Shown here: piece after piece, positions 1 to 5,782 of the stretch
Numbering within the stretch: position 1 is the first letter of the stretch
How the letters are laid out: each line of letters begins with the position of its first letter
Assembly (NCBI GenBank): GCA_017416635.1
Contig: JAFQBQ010000133.1
Location: 1-5,822, forward strand
Origin: Alphaproteobacteria bacterium
GTDB taxonomy: Bacteria > Pseudomonadota > Alphaproteobacteria > UBA3830
Reading direction: 5' to 3'
DNA length: 5,822 nucleotides
Program-made: the position numbers and the translations under genes
Notes under the pieces: generated by a model
What the model was told of the DNA's origin: nothing
Database searches by the model: none
Seen by the model: the letters and a program-made list of their open reading frames with translations, nothing else

Positions 1-7
1 CTATGGG

Positions 8-36
8 CTGTCATTTTAGACGAAAAATGATATAAT
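8..36 (+). promoter_or_regulatory. Candidate sigma-70 type promoter for uvrD
   Basis: A perfect TATAAT -10 box lies at 31-36. A CTGTCA hexamer at 8-13 matches four of six bases of the TTGACA -35 consensus, and the spacer is exactly 17 bases. Transcription would start near 41-44, giving a leader of about 20 bases before the GTG start at 62. This is inference from the pattern alone. AT-rich DNA yields chance -10 matches, but the spacing and position directly upstream of a gene support it. Confidence 0.55.
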
Positions 37-50
37 AATAGTGTCGATTT

Positions 51-54
51 AGGA
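51..54 (+). promoter_or_regulatory. Ribosome binding site of uvrD supporting a GTG start
   Basis: AGGA is followed by seven bases and then GTG at 62-64. The good spacing supports GTG as the real start. The protein from this start reaches the helicase Q motif after about 20 residues, as expected for the family. Confidence 0.6.
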
Positions 55-61
55 AATTATC

Positions 62-1978
62 GTGGAAAATGCGTTAACCGTTGATAGAGAGGAAAGTATA
101 GATGTTTTGCTTTCGTCGTTGAATCCTGAGCAATACGAAGCAGTAATCTCTTTGGACAGACCTTTGTTGGTTTTATCGGGAGCCGGCACAGGCAAGACAA
201 AAGTCTTAACAACAAAAATCGCTTATATTATAGAGAACGGATACGCGTTTCCTTATCAAATTTTAGCGGTGACTTTCAGCAACCGAGCAGCGCGAGAAAT
301 GAAAGAGCGTTTAGCAAATCTAACGAATGTTTCAAACGATGTTTGGCTCGGAACTTTTCATTTGATTTGTGAGAAAATTCTTAGATTGCATGCGGATATT
401 ATCGGCTTTGATAAAAACTTTACGATTATCGATGCCGACGATCAGCAAAAGGTCGTAAAACAAATCGTGAAGGAATTAAACCTTGATAAACGAGTTGTTA
501 ACTTCACAGTAAACAAAATTTCCCGCTGGAAAGATAAGGGCATAACGTACGACGACAAGAGAGTTGACGGTTCTTCGGTGGAAGGTCGCATATATAAAAT
601 CTATCAAGAGCGTTTGATTAGCTACGACTCAATGGATTTCGGTGATTTGATTTTGAATGTTATTAAAGTTTTCAAAAAATCTCCGGAAATTTTAGCAAAG
701 TACAGAGAAAAATTTAAATACATCCTAGTCGATGAGTATCAAGACACAAATATGGCTCAATATTTTTGGTTGAGAATGATTTCTCCTATCGGCAGTGGTT
801 TATGCTGTGTCGGAGATGATGATCAAGCGATTTACAGTTGGAGAGGCGCGGAAGTCGGCAACATTTTGCGATTCGAGCATGATTTTCCGAATACAAAAGT
901 AGTCCGATTGGAGCGTAACTATCGTTCGGATGGGCATATTTTAGGAGCAGCGGCTTCTCTGATTTCCAAAAATGAAAAGCGTCTCGGAAAAACGATTTGG
1001 ACTGAAGGAAATTCCGGTCAGAAAGTCATAATCAAGCGTACATACAACGGCGATGAAGAAGCTCGACTGATAGCGGAACAAATTGAAACGCTTCATCGGA
1101 GAGATAATATTTGTTACAGCGATATGGCGGTGCTAGTGCGCGCCGGATATCAAACTCGAGAATTCGAAGATAAATTTGTTGGTTATTGCATTCCTTATAA
1201 GGTCGTCGGAGGCCTGAAATTCTACGATCGGCAAGAAATTAAAGATATCATCGCCTATATGCGATTAATTTATCAGCCAAATGATAGCTTGGCGTTCGAC
1301 AGAATTATCAATGTTCCAAGAAGAGGTATCGGCGCGTCGGCAGTTTCTAAATTTTTTGAATACGCAGGCAACAAAGGCATTTCTTTATATTCCGCCGCGA
1401 AAGAAATGGTGAATGAAGGCCTGCTTCAAGCTTCCTTGAAAGTTGCAGTTACAGAATTCATCAATTTAATCGAGTCGATTCGTGCTCGAGATAACTTAAC
1501 GCCGTCTGAAATCGCGAAAATCATTATCAACGAGACAGGATATTTCCAAATGTTAGCGGAGGAAAAAACATTGAAATCGCAAACGCGAATGGAAAACTTG
1601 AAAGAGTTGATGGTTGCGTTGGAAGATTTTGAAAATCTCGCTGAATTTATGGAACATGTTTCGCTGGTAATGGATTCTACGAAAAAAGCAGATGAAGATG
1701 TCGTGAATGTTATGACACTGCACAGTGCGAAAGGATTGGAATTCGATACGGTGTTTTTGGCAGGCTGGGAGGAAGGAGTGTTTCCTCACAATTTAAGCAT
1801 AGCTGAAGGAAACATTGAAGAAGAACGCCGCTTAGCCTACGTCGGAATCACTCGCGCAAAAAAGAGAGCGTTTATTACCTGTGCTCAGACTCGCCGAATT
1901 CATAATCAATGGCAAGCGAACAGCCCATCCCGATTTTTATCAGAATTATCGCCTGAACACGTTTTGGTATTTCGGTAA
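62..1978 (+). CDS. uvrD: UvrD/PcrA-type superfamily 1 DNA helicase, short C-terminal form
   Basis: This is an ATP-driven 3'-5' single-strand DNA translocase and helicase. In this family it acts in the cytoplasm in nucleotide excision repair and mismatch repair, and in clearing proteins from DNA. All SF1A motifs are visible in the 638 residues: Q motif NPEQ (Q24), Walker A GAGTGKT (40-46, K45), Ia TFSNRAA (71-77), Ib GTFH (97-100), Walker B VDEYQDTN (223-230, D224 and E225), motif III GDDDQAIYSWRGA (251-263), motif IV LERNYRS (283-289, R288), motif V TLHSAKGLEF (552-561) and motif VI YVGITRAK (593-600, R598). Domain 1B lies near 90-205 and 2B near 386-544. The protein ends about 40 residues after motif VI, at SPSRFLSEL. 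It therefore lacks the extra C-terminal region of E. coli UvrD (about 720 residues), which carries the Tudor-like RNA polymerase contact. The wording around motifs II-IV looks alphaproteobacterial. Rep is the main alternative, but PcrA/UvrD fits better. The gene stands alone and converges on the minus-strand operon. Confidence 0.95.
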   Translation: MENALTVDREESIDVLLSSLNPEQYEAVISLDRPLLVLSGAGTGKTKVLTTKIAYIIENGYAFPYQILAVTFSNRAAREMKERLANLTNVSNDVWLGTFHLICEKILRLHADIIGFDKNFTIIDADDQQKVVKQIVKELNLDKRVVNFTVNKISRWKDKGITYDDKRVDGSSVEGRIYKIYQERLISYDSMDFGDLILNVIKVFKKSPEILAKYREKFKYILVDEYQDTNMAQYFWLRMISPIGSGLCCVGDDDQAIYSWRGAEVGNILRFEHDFPNTKVVRLERNYRSDGHILGAAASLISKNEKRLGKTIWTEGNSGQKVIIKRTYNGDEEARLIAEQIETLHRRDNICYSDMAVLVRAGYQTREFEDKFVGYCIPYKVVGGLKFYDRQEIKDIIAYMRLIYQPNDSLAFDRIINVPRRGIGASAVSKFFEYAGNKGISLYSAAKEMVNEGLLQASLKVAVTEFINLIESIRARDNLTPSEIAKIIINETGYFQMLAEEKTLKSQTRMENLKELMVALEDFENLAEFMEHVSLVMDSTKKADEDVVNVMTLHSAKGLEFDTVFLAGWEEGVFPHNLSIAEGNIEEERRLAYVGITRAKKRAFITCAQTRRIHNQWQANSPSRFLSELSPEHVLVFR

Positions 1979-1992
1979 CAAGATAAACAGAG

Positions 1993-2019
1993 GTAAATTC
2001 ATTTTACTGGGTTTGTAAA
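1993..2019. repeat. Two mutually exclusive small hairpins (GTAAA/TTTAC arms)
   Basis: GTAAA at 1993-1997 pairs with TTTAC at 2003-2007 across a five-base loop. The same TTTAC can instead pair with GTAAA at 2015-2019 across a seven-base loop. That second GTAAA also forms the outer stem of the GC-rich hairpin at 2015-2039. The stems are weak (five base pairs), so a function is uncertain. They lie just after the uvrD stop and may only reflect AT-rich sequence. Confidence 0.3.
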
Positions 2020-2039
2020 GCGGCAAGCCGCCGCCTTAC
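2015..2039. terminator. Imperfect GC-rich hairpin between convergent genes, possible weak bidirectional terminator
   Basis: The inner stem GCGGC (2020-2024) pairs with GCCGC (2030-2034) around loop AAGCC. After one A-C mismatch, the outer stem GTAA (2015-2018) pairs with TTAC (2036-2039). The hairpin lies 36 bases after the uvrD stop and 25 bases after the hydrolase stop on the other strand, where a shared terminator is expected. There is no run of T on either strand, so it is not a textbook intrinsic terminator. It could instead be a Rho-blocking or mRNA-stabilising structure. Confidence 0.45.
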
Positions 2040-2058
2040 TAAATATTTACAGATCTGT
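2040..2058. repeat. Two adjacent 10-base perfect palindromes
   Basis: TAAATATTTA (2040-2049) is directly followed, sharing one base, by ACAGATCTGT (2049-2058). Both are perfect palindromes, immediately downstream of the hydrolase stop codon when read on the minus strand. They might bind a small dimeric regulator or extend the terminator structure. Nothing else supports a function. Confidence 0.35.
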
Positions 2059-2064
2059 TGATTA

Positions 2065-3027
2065 TTAATCCCCATACACGTACGCTTTGATTTTCTTACA
2101 ATTTTCTGTAACCAAATCATCATAATAGCGACCGTGTGTCATATATCCATGAAGAGCGCCTTTATCTATGGTGTGTAATACGTCCTTGTTGGCTGCTTTC
2201 AATTTTTTTGCAAAATTAACTTGATCGTCTAACAAAACATCGTGTCCTGCTGAAAATATCATTGTTTTTGGATAAACATTTAAATCATCATTTTTCAGAG
2301 GAAAAATCTCGTAATTCGAGTTTAATGACGGATCAGTAATATTCTTTCCTGCATAATTCGAGAAGAAACCCATTGTGCCCTGTTTTGACAAAGCTATACA
2401 TTTCTCAAAAGCCTTGTACGAACCGCTGTCGAACTCATTATTAAGAGGCGGATACAACAAAATTTGCGCATAAGGTGCTTTCACATCGCTCTTCGCCACT
2501 CGTGAACACAATGCTGTGCACAAATTTGCTCCGGCACTATCTCCACAAATTAAAATTTTGTTATATTTTTGATCAGAAACGCAATTCTTATAAACACTAA
2601 ACACGTCATTCAACGGTGTTGGATATGGATGCTCTGGAGACAGTCTATAATCTACAGCAACAACGTCGATTCCCAAAATTTTTGATAGTTTTCTGCATAA
2701 ATAATCATGCGTGTCTAAATTTCCTTGTGACCAGCCACCGCCGTGTACAAATATCAGCAAATCCTGGCTTGGAGTTTCTCCAAATTTATAGTTTCTGACT
2801 GGAATTTGATAATCTCCCGCTTCATTTTTAACAGTAGTATCAGTGACGGAATAAAGCTCCTCTTTATTGCCTGAAAGCTGAACAAACAATTCATTCGATT
2901 TTTTCCGTATAAAATTAAGATTCCATAATTTTTCACTTTGTAACAGTTCTTTTGTAAAAGTTTCAAAATCTCTGAGCGTATTTTTAGACGCTTGAGTTAA
3001 ATCTTGGTTATATAAATCTTTGTCCAT
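2065..3027 (-). CDS. HSL-type (family IV, abhydrolase_3) alpha/beta hydrolase, probable cytoplasmic esterase
   Basis: This protein probably hydrolyses small ester or amide bonds; the substrate is unknown. In the 320-residue form, the oxyanion-hole motif HGGGW is at 95-99, YRLSPEHPYP at 127-136, and the nucleophile elbow GDSAGAN at 162-168 with Ser164. The acid is probably Asp263 (GHDVLLDD) and the base His293 (LHGY), so the catalytic triad looks complete. Length and motif order are normal for the hormone-sensitive-lipase family. The N-terminus is hydrophilic with no signal peptide. I chose the ATG at 3027 because AGGAAG lies seven bases upstream. An in-frame ATG at 3045 adds six residues (MLGSEK) but has only a weaker GGA eight bases upstream. 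The first 20 bases overlap the end of AGCS copy B, which implies translational coupling. GC is 36% over 900 counted bases against about 44% in AGCS copy B, so it may be a later arrival. Kynurenine formamidase or another carboxylic-ester hydrolase of this fold are alternatives. Confidence 0.85.
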   Translation of the reverse strand: MDKDLYNQDLTQASKNTLRDFETFTKELLQSEKLWNLNFIRKKSNELFVQLSGNKEELYSVTDTTVKNEAGDYQIPVRNYKFGETPSQDLLIFVHGGGWSQGNLDTHDYLCRKLSKILGIDVVAVDYRLSPEHPYPTPLNDVFSVYKNCVSDQKYNKILICGDSAGANLCTALCSRVAKSDVKAPYAQILLYPPLNNEFDSGSYKAFEKCIALSKQGTMGFFSNYAGKNITDPSLNSNYEIFPLKNDDLNVYPKTMIFSAGHDVLLDDQVNFAKKLKAANKDVLHTIDKGALHGYMTHGRYYDDLVTENCKKIKAYVYGD

Positions 3028-4393
3028 TTTTTCGCTTCCTAACATATTTACTTTCCGTTTCTTCGATTATTTCTTTTCGCAGAGCAATCAAAGCGATAAT
3101 ATTCGGAATAGTCATCAATCCGATTACTATATCAGCCACGATAAATGCTGTTTTGATGTTCAAAAATGGTCCGACAACGACGAAAAACATAAACAGCAGT
3201 CTGTAAGGCGTTATGGCACTGGTATCGAAAACATATTGCACACATTTTTCTCCGTAGTAATTCCATCCGATGATTGTCGTGAACGCAAAAAACAAGATGC
3301 TGATATTAACGATGCATTTCCCCAGCCATGGAGAATTTAGCCCTGCTCCGAAAGCGTGTGCTGTTAGCAAAGTTTCCGGAATCGAACATGCTTGACTTAA
3401 CATTTGCGTGTCTTCCGCGGTAGTAACTAAAACCAATCCCGTAATCAAACATATTACAATCGAAAGAAAAGCTCCAATCATGCAGATTAATCCTTGTTCA
3501 GTTGGATTTTTGACTTTTGCTGCCGCCGATGCGATTGCCGAGCTTCCGAGGCCCGCTTCATGACAGAATATTCCGCGGCGCATTCCGATTTGGATGGCTT
3601 GTATGATCCCGGCTCCGATTCCTCCTCCGAGCATTGCTTGTGGGGCAAACGCTTCGTGAACGATTAAATATAGTGCATGCGGAATCGCGTCTATTTTCAA
3701 AATCAGAATGATAATCGCCGCTCCGATGTAAAATATGCTCATGATAGGAACGACTTTTTCTGCAATCTCTGCGATCCTGTGAATTCCTCCGAAAGTCACC
3801 ATCGCGACGACAGTTGCAAGCACTATCGATGTTACGTAAGTCGGAATTCCGAACGAAGTAGCTGCCGCATTTATAGAATTAGTTTGCGCCAATGTCCCAA
3901 TTCCGATAAGCGCAACTCCAGCTCCGAAAATCGCAAACATTTTCGCCAAGATTTTGCTTCCAAATCCTTTTTCGATGTAGTACATCGGCCCTCCCGCCAT
4001 TTTATTATCGCTTCTGACGACACGATATTTAATAGCCAAGAGTCCTTCACAATATTTCGTCGCCAGACTGAAAAAAGACGAAACGATAAGCCAAAACAGC
4101 GTTCCAGCTCCTCCAACAGAGACCGCGACAGCGATTCCGACGATATTTCCGGTTCCGAGAGTCGCGGATAGAGCGGTGCATAGCGAAGCAAAATTCGAGA
4201 TATCTCCCAAAAGACTGCTATTTTCTTGCGATTTTTTGGACTTTAAAATATATCCAAACGCTTCTTTTATTCGTCGAATCTGAACAAAATTCAGCTTAAA
4301 CGAAAAATAAACTCCAACTCCGAAAAGAGCTATCAAAAGTGGAAAGCTCCAAACTAAATCACAAATTATTTTAGCAACATTTTCTGCACACAT
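3008..4393 (-). CDS. AGCS-family sodium:alanine/glycine-type symporter, copy B (downstream paralog)
   Basis: This is an inner-membrane secondary carrier of the alanine or glycine:cation symporter family (Pfam Na_Ala_symp, relatives AlsT/DagA/AgcS). The family takes up a small neutral amino acid with Na+ or H+. The 461 residues show about 11 hydrophobic segments, the first at 14-33 and the last near 416-438. Family landmarks are TGNIVG (81-86), GGPMYYIEKG (134-143), MRRGIFCHEAGLGSS (271-285) and GWNYYGEK (376-383). Substrate cannot be read from sequence. I start at ATG 4393, not the in-frame GTG at 4399, because GGAG sits seven bases before the ATG but only about one base before the GTG. The result MCAENVA also aligns with the start of copy A (MCIENIA). 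The first 23 bases overlap copy A and the last 20 overlap the hydrolase. The basic tail after EIIEET (ESKYVRKRKNGQRFI) is unrelated to that of copy A. Confidence 0.93.
   Translation of the reverse strand: MCAENVAKIICDLVWSFPLLIALFGVGVYFSFKLNFVQIRRIKEAFGYILKSKKSQENSSLLGDISNFASLCTALSATLGTGNIVGIAVAVSVGGAGTLFWLIVSSFFSLATKYCEGLLAIKYRVVRSDNKMAGGPMYYIEKGFGSKILAKMFAIFGAGVALIGIGTLAQTNSINAAATSFGIPTYVTSIVLATVVAMVTFGGIHRIAEIAEKVVPIMSIFYIGAAIIILILKIDAIPHALYLIVHEAFAPQAMLGGGIGAGIIQAIQIGMRRGIFCHEAGLGSSAIASAAAKVKNPTEQGLICMIGAFLSIVICLITGLVLVTTAEDTQMLSQACSIPETLLTAHAFGAGLNSPWLGKCIVNISILFFAFTTIIGWNYYGEKCVQYVFDTSAITPYRLLFMFFVVVGPFLNIKTAFIVADIVIGLMTIPNIIALIALRKEIIEETESKYVRKRKNGQRFI
3035..3040 (-). promoter_or_regulatory. 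Ribosome binding site of the hydrolase gene, deciding its start
   Basis: On the minus strand AGGAAG is followed by seven bases and the ATG at 3027. It lies inside the last codons of AGCS copy B and just after the alternative ATG at 3045. Use of this site places initiation at 3027. Confidence 0.55.
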
Positions 4394-4404
4394 TTTCACT
4401 CTCC
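3056..4404 (-). repeat. Tandem duplication, unit B
   Basis: This unit runs from the GGAG of the copy B ribosome binding site to the codons for EIIEET. It repeats unit A (4434-5782) at an offset of 1378 bases with no protein-level gaps. Sequence beyond both ends is unrelated between the copies, so these positions approximate the duplication borders. Because 1378 is not a multiple of three, the two reading frames differ and overlap instead of fusing. Confidence 0.75.
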
Positions 4405-5771
4405 GATGCTATTGAGGCGGCGGTAACTTTATTAGTCTCTTCGATTATTTCTTTTCGCAAAGCAATTATGGCTATAATATTTGGAATAGCCATTAGAGCA
4501 ACAACTATATCCGCCAGTATGAACGCAGTTTTGATATTCAAAAAAGGTCCGATAATTACGAAAACCATGTACAATATTCTGTACATCGTTATGGCTTTGG
4601 TATGAAAAACATACTGCACGCACTTTTCGCCGTAATAGTTCCAACCGATAATAGAAGTAAACGCGAAAAATAGTATGCTGAGGTTAACAACGCATTTTCC
4701 CAGCCATGGAGAATATAGTCCCGCTCCGAAAGCATGCGCCGTCAGCAAAGTTTCAGGAATTGAACTCGCATGGCTTAGTATTTGCGTAGCTTCCGACGTA
4801 GTAACCAAAACCAATCCTGTAATCAAACATATTAAAATTGAAAGAAACGCTCCTACCATACAGATCAGTCCTTGTTCAGTCGGACTTTTAACTTTCGCAG
4901 CGGCCGACGCGATCGCTGAACTTCCGAGTCCCGCTTCATGGCAGAATATTCCTCGCCGCATTCCGATTTGTATAGCTTGAATGATTCCAGCTCCAACCCC
5001 TCCTCCAATTACGGCCTGCGGAGCAAACGCTTCATGAACAATCAAGTATAAGGCGTGCGGGATAACGTCTATTTTCAAAATCAGAATTATGATCGCCGAT
5101 CCTATATAAAGCACAGTCATAACAGGAACGACTTTTTCTGCGATTTCAGCGATTCTGTGAATTCCGCCGAAAGTTACCATAGCAACAATTATGGTAAGTA
5201 TAACTGCCGTTACACTAACCGGTATACCGAATGAAGTCGCAGCCGCGGTTATGGAATTTGTTTGAACCAACGTTCCCGTTCCTACCATAGCAACAATCGC
5301 CCCGAAAATCGCAAACATTTTCGCCATGAACGGACTCCCTACACCTTTTTCAATGTAGTACATCGGTCCGCCAGCCATTTTATTGTCACTTCTGACTGTG
5401 CGGTATTTTACACCCAACAGTCCTTCACAGTATTTTGTCGCCAGACTGAAAAAAGACGAAACGATAAGCCAAAACAGCGTTCCAGCACCTCCGATAGAAA
5501 CAGCAACGGCGATTCCAACAATATTTCCAGTTCCGAGAGTTGCTGATAAAGCTGTGCACAGCGAAGCAAAATTCGAAATGTCTCCTAAAAGGCCAGCATT
5601 TTCTTGAGGTTTTTTAGATTTCATAATGTAGCCGAAGGCTTCTTTTATTCTTCGAATCTGAACAAAATTCAGCTTAAACGAAAAATAAACGCCTACACCG
5701 AAAAGAGCTATCAAAAGTGGAAAGCTCCAAATTAAATCACAAATTTCTTGAGCGATATTTTCTATACACAT
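4371..5771 (-). CDS. AGCS-family sodium:alanine/glycine-type symporter, copy A (upstream paralog)
   Basis: This is an inner-membrane amino acid:cation symporter of the same family as copy B, with 466 residues and about 11 hydrophobic segments. TGNIVG is at 81-86, GGPMYYIEKG at 134-143, MRRGIFCHEAGLGSS at 271-285 and GWNYYGEK at 376-383. It matches copy B without gaps from residue 1 to 446, with 65 differences that are mostly conservative swaps in membrane segments (I/V/L/M). Clusters of change occur at 144-170, 185-195, 216-225 and 391-407, which could shift substrate preference or affinity. The family fit is firm; the exact substrate (alanine, glycine, serine or glutamine) is unknown. The ATG at 5771 is supported by GGAG seven bases upstream. 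The last 20 residues (after EIIEET) are unique. They end in the cysteine-rich CRKCC, encoded by DNA that also holds the ribosome binding site and first codons of copy B. Confidence 0.93.
   Translation of the reverse strand: MCIENIAQEICDLIWSFPLLIALFGVGVYFSFKLNFVQIRRIKEAFGYIMKSKKPQENAGLLGDISNFASLCTALSATLGTGNIVGIAVAVSIGGAGTLFWLIVSSFFSLATKYCEGLLGVKYRTVRSDNKMAGGPMYYIEKGVGSPFMAKMFAIFGAIVAMVGTGTLVQTNSITAAATSFGIPVSVTAVILTIIVAMVTFGGIHRIAEIAEKVVPVMTVLYIGSAIIILILKIDVIPHALYLIVHEAFAPQAVIGGGVGAGIIQAIQIGMRRGIFCHEAGLGSSAIASAAAKVKSPTEQGLICMVGAFLSILICLITGLVLVTTSEATQILSHASSIPETLLTAHAFGAGLYSPWLGKCVVNLSILFFAFTSIIGWNYYGEKCVQYVFHTKAITMYRILYMVFVIIGPFLNIKTAFILADIVVALMAIPNIIAIIALRKEIIEETNKVTAASIASESENVCRKCC
4401..4404 (-). 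promoter_or_regulatory. Ribosome binding site of AGCS copy B, deciding its start
   Basis: GGAG on the minus strand precedes ATG 4393 by seven bases, inside the 3' end of AGCS copy A. The leader GGAGAGTGAAAATG matches the copy A leader GGAGAATAAAAATG in length and nearly in sequence. The ribosome binding site was therefore probably copied with the gene. Confidence 0.7.
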
Positions 5772-5782
5772 TTTTATTCTCC
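4434..5782 (-). repeat. Tandem duplication, unit A
   Basis: This is the partner of unit B. Tracts identical in DNA between the two include 50 bases (4059-4108 with 5437-5486), 39 bases (4274-4312 with 5652-5690) and 34 bases (4320-4353 with 5698-5731). Other regions carry many synonymous changes. Only 29 bases (4405-4433) separate the two units. Confidence 0.75.

Noticed and set aside
1..30. Possible C-terminus LWAVILDEK of a plus-strand gene running in from the left edge, stopping at TGA 28-30
   Set aside because: Nine codons are too few to support a gene, and the other plus frames stop nearby as well. The stretch is better explained as the promoter region of uvrD.
3677..4171. Long plus-strand open frame opposite AGCS copy B, rich in Arg, Asn, Ser and Asp
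   Set aside because: It is the antisense of hydrophobic transporter codons, and a matching frame at 5262-5546 opposite copy A gives a similar polar protein. It has no clear ribosome binding site or domain, and the sense protein is clearly the conserved one.
4394..4399. GTG start at 4399 for AGCS copy B
   Set aside because: It lies about one base after the GGAG and would add two residues absent from the aligned start of copy A. ATG 4393 has the ideal seven-base spacing.
3008..5771. Tandem repeat read as an insertion sequence or composite mobile element
   Set aside because: The repeated unit is simply the transporter gene plus its ribosome binding site. There is no transposase, terminal inverted repeat or target-site duplication visible.
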